64,000 nt of DNA from Pseudomonas sp. Irchel s3f7 (GCF_900187615.1 NZ_FYDO01000007.1:62001-126000), one strand, 5' to 3'; positions 35,832 to 44,606 are shown, counted from the first letter of the stretch. Program-made: numbers and translations. Notes: generated from the sequence alone by a model not told the origin.

Positions 35832-36739
35832 GCAGCTTGCTGGTGTTCCCCGGCCAGGGCGCACAACAACCCGGCATGCTCGCGCGTTTGCCTCGGGAAA
35901 CGTTGAACGAGGCAAGCGACCTGCTCGGTGAAGATGTGACGCAGCTGGACTCTGCCGAGGCGTTGCGGTCGACGAGGGCGGTGCAGCTTTGCCTGCTGAT
36001 CGCCGGTGTCGCCGCTTCACGCCAGTTGGCCATGGCCCCGGACTACGTGGCCGGCTTGTCGATCGGCGCTTACCCGGCAGCGGTGGTGGCCGGTGCCCTG
36101 GGTTTCAGCGATGCGTTGCATCTGGTCAGCCTGCGCGGTGAGTTGATGCAACAGGCTTATCCACAGGGCTACGGCATGACCGCAATCATCGGTCTGGACC
36201 TGGCCACCGTGGAAGGGTTGCTGGCCCGGGTGCACTGCGCGCAAATGCCGGTTTATCTGGCCAATATCAACGCCGATAACCAGCTGGTGATTGCCGGTAG
36301 CGACGCGGCGATGAAAGCGCTGGCAGAGTTAGCGAAAGGTTGCGGGGCTGGCCTGGCCAAACGTCTGGCAGTGAGCGTGCCGTCCCACTGCCCATTGCTT
36401 GAGGCGCCCGCACAACGGTTGGCCGAAGCCTTCGCTCTGGTGTCGCTGCACACCCCGAAAATCGGCTACCTGAGCGGCAGTCGCGCGCGACCGCTGATCA
36501 AGCCCGAAGCCTTGCGTGACGATCTGGCCTTCAACATGTGCCGCATCGTCGATTGGCGCGGCACGGTACAAAGCGCTTACGAGCGCGGTGTACGTTTACA
36601 GATCGAACTGCCGCCCGGTGCGGTGTTGACCGGGCTGGCGCGCCGGGTGTTCGAGCAGGGGACCGTGATTGCCTACGACGGTGCCCGGCTCGATACCTTG
36701 CAGGCGCTGATGCGTGAGGAGGGAAGTCGCCACTCTTAA
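35828..36739 (+). CDS. mdcH: Malonyl-CoA:ACP transacylase of malonate decarboxylase (epsilon subunit)
   Basis: Loads malonyl onto MdcC to start the catalytic cycle. FabD-type fold of 303 residues: LLVFPGQGAQQPGML, the nucleophile elbow AGLSIGAYPAA, and the catalytic histidine in SVPSHCPLLEAPA. The ATG overlaps the mdcG stop as ATGA. It ends the tightly coupled enzyme genes; the transporter genes follow after 64 bases. Confidence 0.95.
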   Translation: MSSLLVFPGQGAQQPGMLARLPRETLNEASDLLGEDVTQLDSAEALRSTRAVQLCLLIAGVAASRQLAMAPDYVAGLSIGAYPAAVVAGALGFSDALHLVSLRGELMQQAYPQGYGMTAIIGLDLATVEGLLARVHCAQMPVYLANINADNQLVIAGSDAAMKALAELAKGCGAGLAKRLAVSVPSHCPLLEAPAQRLAEAFALVSLHTPKIGYLSGSRARPLIKPEALRDDLAFNMCRIVDWRGTVQSAYERGVRLQIELPPGAVLTGLARRVFEQGTVIAYDGARLDTLQALMREEGSRHS

Positions 36740-36759
36740 ATCCCCGACTTAAGGCATCG

Positions 36760-36775
36760 AACAACAAAAACAACA
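36760..36775 (+). promoter_or_regulatory. Hfq/Crc-type A-rich motif before mdcL
   Basis: AACAACAAAAACAACA lies 28 bases before the mdcL ATG and contains AACAACAA, a perfect AANAANAA motif. In Pseudomonas such motifs near starts are bound by Hfq with Crc to block translation when preferred carbon sources are present. That it acts here is inference. Confidence 0.5.
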
Positions 36776-36803
36776 TTCGAAATGCACTTTGAGGACTACG
36801 ACG

Positions 36804-37220
36804 ATGATTATTTACGGTGTGGCGCTGTTGGCGATCTGTACGCTGGCAGGGGTGATCATGGGTGACATGCTCGGTGTGTTGCTAGGCGTGAAGTCAAACG
36901 TCGGCGGCGTCGGGATCGCGATGATCCTGCTGATCTGCGCACGGTTGTGGATGCACCGCCACGGCGGCATGACCAAGGATTGCGAACTGGGCGTCGGCTT
37001 CTGGGGCGCGATGTACATCCCGGTGGTGGTGGCGATGGCGGCGCAGCAAAACGTGGTCACGGCACTGCATGGCGGTCCGGTGGCGGTGTTGGCGGCGATT
37101 GGTTCGGTAGTGATCTGCGGTTGCACCATTGCCCTGATCAGCCGGACCCACAAAGGCGAACCCTTGCCCGATGAACCGGTGGATGTAACGCCGGTTGGCG
37201 CACCGGCAGGAGGTCGCTGA
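36804..37220 (+). CDS. mdcL: Malonate transporter subunit MdcL (MadL family)
   Basis: Membrane protein of 138 residues with four hydrophobic segments and the MadL pattern IIYGVALLAICTLAGVIMGDMLGVLLG and GGVGIAMILLICARLWMHRHGGM. MadL and MadM together import malonate with sodium or protons. The ATG at 36804 has a GAGGA site; an earlier in-frame codon lies before that site. Confidence 0.93.
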   Translation: MIIYGVALLAICTLAGVIMGDMLGVLLGVKSNVGGVGIAMILLICARLWMHRHGGMTKDCELGVGFWGAMYIPVVVAMAAQQNVVTALHGGPVAVLAAIGSVVICGCTIALISRTHKGEPLPDEPVDVTPVGAPAGGR

Positions 37221-37221
37221 T

Positions 37222-37986
37222 ATGTGGGATCTCATCAAGAGCGGTCTGGAACACAACGGTCTGGTCACCGCATTCGCCTTTGTCGGCGTGATCATGTGGG
37301 TGTCAGTGCTGATTTCCAAACGCCTGACCTTCGGGCGCATCCACGGCTCGGCGATTGCCATCGTCATCGGCCTGGTGCTGGCTTGGGTCGGCGGCACAAT
37401 GACCGGGGGGCAAAAAGGCCTGGCGGACCTGACGCTGTTTTCCGGCATCGGGTTGATGGGCGGTGCCATGCTGCGGGATTTCGCCATCGTCGCCACGGCG
37501 TTTGAAGTGCAGGCCACGGAGGCGAAAAAGGCTGGTTTGATCGGTGTGATTGCGCTGCTGTTGGGCACAGTGCTGCCGTTTATTGTCGGTGCTTGCCTGG
37601 CCTGGGTTTTCGGTTACCGCGATGCGGTGAGCATGACCACCATTGGTGCCGGTGCGGTGACCTACATTGTCGGGCCAGTGACCGGCGCGGCCATTGGCGC
37701 CAGTTCCGATGTGGTGGCGCTGTCGATTGCCACCGGTCTGATCAAGGCGATTCTGGTGATGGTCGGCACGCCGATGGCGGCGCGCTGGATGGGCCTGGAT
37801 AACCCGCGCTCGGCGATGGTGTTCGGTGGGCTGGCCGGGACGGTCAGTGGCGTGACCGCCGGATTGGCGGCGACGGATCGGCGCCTGGTACCTTATGGCG
37901 CGTTGACCGCGACCTTTCACACCGGGCTTGGCTGCCTGCTCGGGCCTTCGTTGTTGTTCTTCATCGTTCGCGGGATTGTCGGCTAA
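37222..37986 (+). CDS. mdcM: Malonate transporter subunit MdcM (MadM family)
   Basis: Polytopic protein of 254 residues with about six to eight membrane segments, second component of the two-part malonate carrier. Recognisable stretches are GLADLTLFSGIGLMGGAMLRDFAIVATAF-like and VTYIVGPVTGAAIGASSDVVALSIATGLIKA-like regions. The start ATG is 1 base after the mdcL stop and has AGGAGG inside the end of mdcL. Confidence 0.93.
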   Translation: MWDLIKSGLEHNGLVTAFAFVGVIMWVSVLISKRLTFGRIHGSAIAIVIGLVLAWVGGTMTGGQKGLADLTLFSGIGLMGGAMLRDFAIVATAFEVQATEAKKAGLIGVIALLLGTVLPFIVGACLAWVFGYRDAVSMTTIGAGAVTYIVGPVTGAAIGASSDVVALSIATGLIKAILVMVGTPMAARWMGLDNPRSAMVFGGLAGTVSGVTAGLAATDRRLVPYGALTATFHTGLGCLLGPSLLFFIVRGIVG

Positions 37987-38015
37987 ACCGCGAGTTGTAT
38001 TGCCTGGTCTGACGT

Positions 38016-38081
38016 CATCGCCGGCAAGCCGGCTCCTACAGGATTTACGCAGTCTTTGTAGGAGCCGGCGTGCCGGCGATG
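38016..38081. repeat. REP doublet, inward-core orientation, after mdcM
   Basis: Arms CATCGCCGGCAAGCCGGCTC (from 38016) and GAGCCGGCGTGCCGGCGATG (to 38081), complementary but for one base, with CTCCTACAGG and TTGTAGGAG facing the loop. It lies between the convergent mdcM and LysR genes. Confidence 0.85.
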
Positions 38082-38095
38082 GGGGCAACACGGTT

Positions 38096-39010
38096 TCAAG
38101 CCTGCCGATTGGCGTACATCCGACATTCCGCCAGCAACGCAAGCAGATTCGGATCACGCTCCTTGGCTTTCAGGAACACCACGCCAATGTGTTGCTGCAA
38201 CCGGTACTTTTCCTGCAATGGGATCAGCTTCACACGGTTCTCGTACACCGCCGCGATCCTTCCTGGCAGCAACGCATAACCGACGCCCGAACTGACCATG
38301 CTCAGCAGGGTGAAGATGTCGTTGACCTGCATCGCCACCTTCGGTTCGAACCCTGCCTGCTCGAATACCCGCTTGCCGTCCTGATGGGTGGCGAAGCCCT
38401 GGGTCAGGGTGATGAAGGTTTCGTCGCGAACCTCGGCCAGGTCGACTTCGGTTCGTTGGGCAAACTTGGAGTCGGCGGGTGTGGCGAGGAAGATGTCGTC
38501 GGAAAACAGCGGGATCTGCTCGCAATCCGGATCGTTGACACTGTCGTCCAGCGACACCAGGATCGCATCGACTTCCATGTTCTTTAGCTTGTAGAGCAGG
38601 TCGAAATTGGAGCCCAGAATCAGGTCGATGTTGAGTTCGCTACGGCGGATCTTCAAACCCATGATCAGCTGCGGCACGGTCTTCACTGTCAGTGAATACA
38701 GGGAGCCGAGTTTGAAGCGTTCGGCGGAGAACCCGGCGGCTTCGCGAGTCAGGCGCACGCTTTCGACGACATCCTGAATCAGCTTCTGCGCCCGCTCCTC
38801 CAGCACATAAGCGCTTTCCAGCGGTGTCAGGTTGCGGCCTTCGTGCTTGAACAACGGGCAGCGCAGGGCGCTTTCCAGGGAATGGATCGCCCGATGCACG
38901 CTGACGTTGCTGGTCTGCAATTCGGCAGCGGCCCGCGCCAGGTTGCCGGTGCGCATGAAGGCCAGGAATACCTCAAGCTTTTTCAGGGTCAACTCTTCAT
39001 CGATCAGCAT
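38096..39010 (-). CDS. mdcR: LysR-type regulator of malonate utilisation (MdcR)
   Basis: Protein of 304 residues with an N-terminal winged helix (ELTLKKLEVFLAFMRTGNLARAAAELQTSNVSVHRAIHSLESAL, about residues 5-50) and a C-terminal LysR substrate-binding domain. It closes the mdc cluster in convergent orientation, as mdcR does in other Pseudomonas. Its probable target is the inverted repeat upstream of mdcA; the ligand is expected to be malonate or a derivative. Confidence 0.88.
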   Translation of the reverse strand: MLIDEELTLKKLEVFLAFMRTGNLARAAAELQTSNVSVHRAIHSLESALRCPLFKHEGRNLTPLESAYVLEERAQKLIQDVVESVRLTREAAGFSAERFKLGSLYSLTVKTVPQLIMGLKIRRSELNIDLILGSNFDLLYKLKNMEVDAILVSLDDSVNDPDCEQIPLFSDDIFLATPADSKFAQRTEVDLAEVRDETFITLTQGFATHQDGKRVFEQAGFEPKVAMQVNDIFTLLSMVSSGVGYALLPGRIAAVYENRVKLIPLQEKYRLQQHIGVVFLKAKERDPNLLALLAECRMYANRQA

Positions 39011-39071
39011 GGGGTGTGGCTCTTATTCGAATGCCTCGATTGTGCCTAATTCCATAAGCCCACGCAGGCCT

Positions 39072-39159
39072 TTGTAGGCGCTGGCTTGCCGGCGATAGCA
39101 ATCTTGAAAGCAGCGCAAAATTCCATGGCCCCATCGCCGGTAAGCCGGCTCCTACAGGG
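39072..39159. repeat. REP doublet upstream of the trhA-like gene
   Basis: Left unit TTGTAGGCGCTGGCTTGCCG from 39072 and right unit ending CGGCTCCTACAGGG at about 39160. The arms are imperfectly complementary (CGCTGG against CCGGCT). It lies in the 234-base divergent gap between mdcR and the next gene. Confidence 0.78.
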
Positions 39160-39244
39160 GGATTTGTGTTCTGAAACATTGCGCTTTTACGCTTCAGGCC
39201 TGAGCCTTGCGTTCTGCGGCAATGAATTGCGAGGTGAGCAACCT

Positions 39245-39862
39245 ATGTATCACGGGGAAAGACTGAACGCCTGGACGCACTTGGTCGGGGCGGTGGCGGC
39301 GACGGTCGGCGTGGTGTGGATGCTGGCGATCGCCAGCCTCGACGGCAGTCCATGGAAGATCGTCAGCGTGGCGATTTATGGGTTTACCTTGATGTCGCTC
39401 TACAGCGCTTCGACCGTTTACCACAGCGTGCGCGGGCGCAAAAAAGCGATCATGCAGAAGGTCGATCACTTTTCGATCTACCTGTTGATCGCCGGCAGCT
39501 ACACGCCATTCTGCCTGGTGAGCTTGCGCGGGCCGTGGGGCTGGACGTTGTTCGGGACTGTCTGGGGGCTGGCGTTGATCGGCATCCTGCAAGAGATCAA
39601 ACCGCGCTCGGAGGCGCGGGTCCTGTCGATCGTGATTTACGCGGTGATGGGCTGGATCGTGCTGGTGGCGGTCAAGCCGCTGTTGGTTGCATTGGGTATA
39701 GCAGGGTTTGCCTGGCTGGCGGCCGGCGGGATTTTCTACACCGTGGGCATTATTTTTTTTGCCCTCGATCATCGCCTGCGGCATGCCCACGGGATCTGGC
39801 ATCTGTTCGTGATCGCCGGGAGCTTGCTGCACTTTGTGGCGATTTTCTTTTATGTCCTCTAG
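39245..39862 (+). CDS. Hemolysin III / TrhA family seven-helix membrane protein
   Basis: Protein of 205 residues with seven hydrophobic segments and the metal-binding-type histidines of the PAQR-like family: SASTVYHSVRG at about residue 55 and LRHAHGIWHLFVIAGSLLHF near the end. In E. coli the family member TrhA affects membrane homeostasis; haemolysis is not a reliable function. The start at 39245 follows GAGGTGAGCAACCT; the longer frame runs back into the REP doublet. Confidence 0.9.
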   Translation: MYHGERLNAWTHLVGAVAATVGVVWMLAIASLDGSPWKIVSVAIYGFTLMSLYSASTVYHSVRGRKKAIMQKVDHFSIYLLIAGSYTPFCLVSLRGPWGWTLFGTVWGLALIGILQEIKPRSEARVLSIVIYAVMGWIVLVAVKPLLVALGIAGFAWLAAGGIFYTVGIIFFALDHRLRHAHGIWHLFVIAGSLLHFVAIFFYVL

Positions 39863-39877
39863 ACCGCATCGCAGCCT

Positions 39878-39938
39878 TCGCCAGCAAGCCGGCTCCTACA
39901 GATGCCTTTGATCTTCGTAGGAGCTGGCTTGCCAGCGA
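39878..39938. repeat. REP doublet, inward-core orientation
   Basis: Left unit TCGCCAGCAAGCCGGCTCCT (39878 on) and right unit CGTAGGAGCTGGCTTGCCAG (39916 on) face each other with the CTCCTAC core inside. The arms mix the GCCGGC and GCTGGC subtypes, so pairing has mismatches. It lies between the convergent trhA-like gene and rsmE. Confidence 0.8.
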
Positions 39939-39945
39939 AAGGGCC

Positions 39946-40665
39946 CTAGAAGTCACCCCAAAGCTGCTGGGCCACCGCCAATGCCACCACCGGCGCGGTT
40001 TCGGTGCGCAACACGCGCGGGCCGAGGCGGGCAGCATGAAAGCCGCTGACCTTGGCCTGCTCGACTTCCGCATCCGACAACCCGCCCTCCGGCCCGATCA
40101 GAAACGCCAGGGTCGCAGGCTTGGCGTGGCTGACCAATGGCTCCGCCACCGGATGCAGCACCAATTTCAATTCGGCTTCAGTCTGTTTCAACCAGTCGGC
40201 CAGCAGCAACGGCGGATGGATCACCGGCACTGTGGAGCGGCCACATTGCTCGCAGGCGCTGATTGCCACCTGACGCCAGTGCAGCAAGCGCTTGTCGGCG
40301 CGCTCGTCCTTGAGCCTGACTTCGCAACGGTCGCTGAAGATCGGCGTGATTTCGCTGACACCCAGTTCGGTGGCTTTCTGAATCGCCCAGTCCATGCGCT
40401 CGCCACGGGACAAACCCTGGCCGAGATGGATGTGCAGCGGCGACTCGACCTGGCCGGCAAAACTGTCGTCAATCTGCACCACGACGCGCTTCTTGCCGAC
40501 CTCGACCAGCGTGGCGCGAAACTCCTGGCCCGAGCCGTCGAACAGTTGCAGCGCGTCACCCTCGGCCATGCGCAGCACGCGGCCGATGTAATGGGCCTGG
40601 GCCTCGGGCAGTTCGTGCTCGCCGATGCTCAGGGGGGCGTCGATAAAGAAGCGGGACAGTCTCAT
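39946..40665 (-). CDS. rsmE: 16S rRNA (uracil1498-N3)-methyltransferase RsmE
   Basis: SPOUT-class methyltransferase of 239 residues. An N-terminal PUA-like part (EAQAHYIGRVLRMAEGDALQLFDG) is followed by the knotted SAM-binding region FLIGPEGGLSDAEVEQA and LGPRVLRTETAPVVALAV. The ATG at 40663-40665 (MRLSRFFIDAPL) fits the family; the frame is open 60 bases further upstream. Confidence 0.96.
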   Translation of the reverse strand: MRLSRFFIDAPLSIGEHELPEAQAHYIGRVLRMAEGDALQLFDGSGQEFRATLVEVGKKRVVVQIDDSFAGQVESPLHIHLGQGLSRGERMDWAIQKATELGVSEITPIFSDRCEVRLKDERADKRLLHWRQVAISACEQCGRSTVPVIHPPLLLADWLKQTEAELKLVLHPVAEPLVSHAKPATLAFLIGPEGGLSDAEVEQAKVSGFHAARLGPRVLRTETAPVVALAVAQQLWGDF

Positions 40666-40715
40666 GCTGGGTCTCTGTAAAAGGTGCAAATCATCTGAAG
40701 GTCGTACCGACCTTA

Positions 40716-40803
40716 TCGCTGGCAAGCCAGCTCCTATAGGTTAGGTGCCGCACACAAAGTTTGTGGAACACACCAACCCTTGCAGGAGCTGGCTTGCCAG
40801 CGA
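40716..40803. repeat. REP doublet between rsmE and bioA
   Basis: Left unit TCGCTGGCAAGCCAGCTCCT (40716 on) and right unit TGCAGGAGCTGGCTTGCCAG (40781 on), both of the GCTGGC subtype, core facing inward. The loop holds a small inverted repeat CACAAA-GT-TTTGTG. Confidence 0.83.
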
Positions 40804-40844
40804 AAGCGGTCTACCAGATCCAACAGGATTACGGTTGAATTCAA

Positions 40845-42251
40845 TCAACCCGGATCGCGGAAGCCGGGATGGAAATCCTTCGGCACCGCCACGCTGACGC
40901 TGTCGCGGGTGGCAATGTCGATGCCTTCGCTGGCGACTTCGGCGAGGAAGTCGATCTGCTCCGGGGTGATCACATACGGCGGCAGGAAATACACCACGCT
41001 GCCCAACGGCCGCAGTAATGCACCGCGCTCCAGCGCATGCTGGAACACCTTCAAACCACGGCGCTCCTGCCACGGATAGGCTTCTTTGGTTGCCTTGTCC
41101 TTGACCATCTCGATGGCCAACACCATGCCGGTCTGACGCACTTCGCTGACATTCGGGTGATCGACCAGATGCGCAGTCGACGACGCCATGCGCTGCGCCA
41201 GGGCTTTGTTGTTCTCGATGACGTTGTCTTCTTCGAAGATGTCCAGCGTCGCCAAGGCTGCCGCGCACGCCAGCGGATTGCCGGTGTAGCTGTGGGAGTG
41301 CAGGAAGGCGCGCAGGGTCGGGTAGTCGTCGTAAAACGCGCTGTAGACCTCGTCGGTGGTGATACATGCCGCCAGCGGCAGGTAACCGCCGGTCAGGGCC
41401 TTGGACAGGCACAGGAAGTCCGGGCGGATGCCGGCCTGTTCACAGGCGAACATCGTCCCGGTACGGCCGAAGCCCACGGCGATTTCGTCGTGGATCAAGT
41501 GCACGCCATAACGGTCGCAGGCTTCGCGCAGCAGCTTGAGGTACACCGGGTGGTACATGCGCATGCCGCCGGCGCCCTGGATCAGCGGTTCGACGATCAC
41601 GGCAGCAACGCTGTCATGATTCTCTGCCAGGGTCTGTTCCATGGCCGCGAACATGTTGCACGAATGTTCTTCCCAGCTCATGCCCGCCGGTCGCAGGTAG
41701 CAATCGGGGCTCGGCACTTTGATGGTGTCCATCAACAGCGCTTTGTAGGTTTCGGTGAACAGCGGCACGTCGCCGACCGACATCGCCGCCATGGTTTCGC
41801 CGTGGTAGCTGTTGGTCAGGGTGACGAAGCGCTTCTTGTTGGGTTGTCCACGGTTGAGCCAGTAGTGAAAGCTCATTTTCAACGCCACTTCGATGCAGGA
41901 CGACCCGTTATCGGCGTAGAAGCACCGGGTCAGGCCCTCCGGCGTCATCTTCACCAGGCGCTCGGACAGCTCGATCACCGGTTGATGGCTGAAACCGGCG
42001 AGGATCACGTGCTCCAGCTGATCGACCTGATCCTTGATGCGCTGGTTGATCCGCGGATTGGTGTGACCGAACACATTGACCCACCAGGAACTGACCGCAT
42101 CGAGGTAGCGCTTGCCTTCGAAGTCTTCCAGCCAGACGCCTTCACCGCGCTTGATCGGGATCAGCGGCAGTTGTTCGTGATCTTTCATCTGGGTGCAGGG
42201 ATGCCACAACACCGCGAGGTCGCGTTGCATCCACTGATTATTCAGGCCCAT
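40845..42251 (-). CDS. bioA: Adenosylmethionine-8-amino-7-oxononanoate aminotransferase
   Basis: PLP enzyme of biotin synthesis that uses SAM as amino donor to make 7,8-diaminopelargonate. Class III aminotransferase features: LWHPCTQMKDHE at the start, SSWWVNVFGH, SYHGETMAAMSVG, the cofactor aspartate in LIHDEIAVGFGRTG, and the PLP lysine in CLSKALTGGYLPLA. The ATG at 42249-42251 gives 468 residues. No other bio genes are nearby. Confidence 0.96.
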   Translation of the reverse strand: MGLNNQWMQRDLAVLWHPCTQMKDHEQLPLIPIKRGEGVWLEDFEGKRYLDAVSSWWVNVFGHTNPRINQRIKDQVDQLEHVILAGFSHQPVIELSERLVKMTPEGLTRCFYADNGSSCIEVALKMSFHYWLNRGQPNKKRFVTLTNSYHGETMAAMSVGDVPLFTETYKALLMDTIKVPSPDCYLRPAGMSWEEHSCNMFAAMEQTLAENHDSVAAVIVEPLIQGAGGMRMYHPVYLKLLREACDRYGVHLIHDEIAVGFGRTGTMFACEQAGIRPDFLCLSKALTGGYLPLAACITTDEVYSAFYDDYPTLRAFLHSHSYTGNPLACAAALATLDIFEEDNVIENNKALAQRMASSTAHLVDHPNVSEVRQTGMVLAIEMVKDKATKEAYPWQERRGLKVFQHALERGALLRPLGSVVYFLPPYVITPEQIDFLAEVASEGIDIATRDSVSVAVPKDFHPGFRDPG

Positions 42252-42473
42252 TTTCACTCTCCTGGAGACGGTCCGAGACAAGCGCGGACAAACAATCGGG
42301 CAAGCCTATGCAATGCGTGGCACGGGGACAACCCATTGCGTGGATTGAGCTACTTTGTATAGGTCGATAGACGCCGCTGGCGGCGTTTTGAAGGCTGACG
42401 TATTCTTCGCCGTTCTTGGGCCGTCTGGCTCGCAAAAACTGCTGTTTTCTCTTGTATTTCCGGAGTTCGCTGA

Positions 42474-44198
42474 ATGTCTGTCGGTTGGCTGCGCGCCTGT
42501 GCGCTGGTGATGTTGGGGCTGTTCAGCGTGTCTGCGCTGGCCAAGGATAAAACCGCAATCGTGATCGGCGGCGGGGTCTCGGGCCTCACGGCGGCTTACG
42601 AGCTGCAAAACAAGGGCTGGCAGGTCACTTTGCTGGAAGCCAAGTCGAGCCTGGGCGGTCGTTCCGGCATGGCCACCAGCGAGTGGATCGGCAACGACAA
42701 GACCCAGCCGGTGCTGAACAAGTACGTGTCGACCTTCAAGTTGAGCACGACGCCAGCGCCTGAGTTCGTGCGGACCCCCGGCTATCTGATTGACGGTGAG
42801 TATTTCTCCGCCGCCGACCTGACGACCAAGCAACCGGCCACTGCCGAGGCGCTCAAGCGCTACGAAAAAACCGCGGACGACCTGGCGCGTTCTATCGACG
42901 ACCCGCAGAACCCGGCAGCCAACAGCACGCTGCACGCCCTGGACCAGATCACCGTGTCCAACTGGCTGGACCGCCTGAACCTGCCCGCCACGGCCCGTCA
43001 GTTGGTGAACCAGCAGATTCGCACCCGCTATGACGAACCTTCGCGCCTCTCGTTGCTGTACTTCGCCCAGCAGGGCCGCGTTTACCGTGGCGTGTCCGAC
43101 CGTGACCTGCGCGCTTCGCGACTGGTCGGTGGCAGCCCGGTGCTGGCCCAGGCGTTCGTCAAGCAACTGAAAGCCATCAAGACCAGCTCCCCGGTCTCGG
43201 CCATCATTCAGGAAAAGGACGGCGTGACCGTCAAAGTCGGCAGTGTCGGCTATCAGGCGGATTACGTGGTTCTGGCCGTGCCGTTGCGCGCCCTGAACAA
43301 GATTCAGATGACTCCGGCGCTGGACGCCCAGCACCTGGCAGCGATCAAGGGCACCAACTACGGTTGGCGTGACCAGATCATGCTGAAGTTCAAGGCCCCC
43401 GTGTGGGAAAGCAAGGCGCGGATGTCCGGTGAGGTCTACAGCAACACCGGCCTCGGCATGTTGTGGGTCGAGCCAGCCCTCAAGGGCGGTGCCAACGTGG
43501 TGATCAACCTGTCGGGTGACAACGCGCGGGTAATGCAGGCGTTCGGCGACAAGCAGATGGCCGACCAAGTGTTGATTCGCCTGCACACGTTTTATCCACA
43601 GGCGCGTGGCTCGTTCACTGGTTATGAAATCCGTCGCTACAGCACCGACCCTTCGATGGGTGGCGCCTACCTGGCCTTCGGCCCGGGCCAGATCAGCAAG
43701 TTCTGGCGCCTGTGGGAACGTCCGATCCAGCGTGTAGCTTTTGCCGGCGAACACACCGACACCCTGTACCCGGGCACCCTGGAAGGCGCATTGCGCACCG
43801 GTCAGCGTGCGGCCGATCAGGTTGAAGACATGGCCGCGGGCAAGTCGTTTGAACCGGCCAAAGTGCTTCCGGCAGCCGCGGCATCTGGCGCAGCGGCGGC
43901 GAAGAAGGGCAACTTCTTCAGCAACCTGTTCGGTGGCTCGGATGAAGCCAAGAAACCAGAACCGGTCAAGGCACCTGAGCCAGTTGCACCGCCAGCTCCA
44001 GCACCTGCCCCGGCTCCAGTCGAAGCACCGAAGCCTGCTGCGGCACCGGCCAAAGCCGAGCCAGCCAAGAAAGCCCCGGCGAAGAAGCCAGCCGCCAAGA
44101 CCGACGTGAAAAAAGCCCCGGCCAAGAAAGCCGAGCCGGCGAAGAAGCCAGCGGTTAAACCCGCAGATGCACCGGCAACGGATGCCAAGGCGCAGTAA
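42474..44198 (+). CDS. Exported FAD-dependent amine oxidase-type oxidoreductase with an Ala/Pro/Lys-rich tail
   Basis: Protein of 574 residues. A signal peptide (about 1-23, ending SALA) precedes a Rossmann FAD site, AIVIGGGVSGLTAAYELQNK with VTLLEAKSSLGGRSG. The C-terminal FAD contact is FAGEHTDTLYPGTLEGALRTG at about 423-443. From about residue 460 the chain is low in complexity: a KNGNFFSNLFGG-like patch, a Pro/Ala segment, then repeated Lys-Lys-Ala-Pro-Ala units to the end. The substrate is unknown. The start has CCGGAG 9 bases upstream. Confidence 0.87.
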   Translation: MSVGWLRACALVMLGLFSVSALAKDKTAIVIGGGVSGLTAAYELQNKGWQVTLLEAKSSLGGRSGMATSEWIGNDKTQPVLNKYVSTFKLSTTPAPEFVRTPGYLIDGEYFSAADLTTKQPATAEALKRYEKTADDLARSIDDPQNPAANSTLHALDQITVSNWLDRLNLPATARQLVNQQIRTRYDEPSRLSLLYFAQQGRVYRGVSDRDLRASRLVGGSPVLAQAFVKQLKAIKTSSPVSAIIQEKDGVTVKVGSVGYQADYVVLAVPLRALNKIQMTPALDAQHLAAIKGTNYGWRDQIMLKFKAPVWESKARMSGEVYSNTGLGMLWVEPALKGGANVVINLSGDNARVMQAFGDKQMADQVLIRLHTFYPQARGSFTGYEIRRYSTDPSMGGAYLAFGPGQISKFWRLWERPIQRVAFAGEHTDTLYPGTLEGALRTGQRAADQVEDMAAGKSFEPAKVLPAAAASGAAAAKKGNFFSNLFGGSDEAKKPEPVKAPEPVAPPAPAPAPAPVEAPKPAAAPAKAEPAKKAPAKKPAAKTDVKKAPAKKAEPAKKPAVKPADAPATDAKAQ

Positions 44199-44210
44199 CG
44201 TTCAGGCGTA

Positions 44211-44243
44211 AAAAAGCGCGGCTCTTGAGCCGCGTTTTTTTTG
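44211..44243 (+). terminator. Rho-independent terminator after the flavin oxidoreductase
   Basis: Stem CGCGGCTC / GAGCCGCG with a TT loop, flanked by an A-run and followed by eight T. It marks the left edge of the AT-richer accessory patch. Confidence 0.92.
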
Positions 44244-44423
44244 CTTATCTATCAAGCGTGAGGCACCCGGCTATACCCAAGCAGTAACCAGGAATCGCAC
44301 AATCCATCATCCGTTCCTACACGCTTCGGCGATATATCAGATACTTCCCACAAAAGCTTCGGAACGAAATGATGGACAAGGTCAGATTCTTAATTTTATG
44401 CTCTTCTGATAACGGGAGAGTAT

Positions 44424-44585
44424 ATGAAATCACTAGCAGTAATAATCGTGTTGGTTGCGCTTTCTGGCTGTGCAAACAGTGAGTGGTTTCCTAAGGGGTA
44501 CGGTCACGAGCTAACCTATAAATGCGATATTAATCCGTACGATCCTGATTGTTTACAACCGCCTCCGGTTTTCAAAAGTTCTTAA
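44424..44585 (+). CDS. Small predicted lipoprotein (53 residues)
   Basis: Reads MKSLAVIIVLVALSGCANSE, a compact lipoprotein signal peptide with lipobox LSGC at Cys16, followed by 37 polar residues with two more cysteines (YKCDINPYDPDCLQPPP). The site GGGAG is 6 bases before the ATG. I do not recognise the family. It is AT-richer than its neighbours and convergent with the lectin gene, whose stop lies 21 bases beyond its own. Confidence 0.65.
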   Translation: MKSLAVIIVLVALSGCANSEWFPKGYGHELTYKCDINPYDPDCLQPPPVFKSS

Positions 44586-44606
44586 TTTTGTTAGTGGCTT
44601 ACGCCG

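Noticed and set aside
42371..42386. Small hairpin ACGCCGC-TG-GCGGCGT upstream of the flavin oxidoreductase as a terminator
   Set aside because: The two-base loop and short T-run make it weak, and it lies in a divergent gap where no transcript needs to end.
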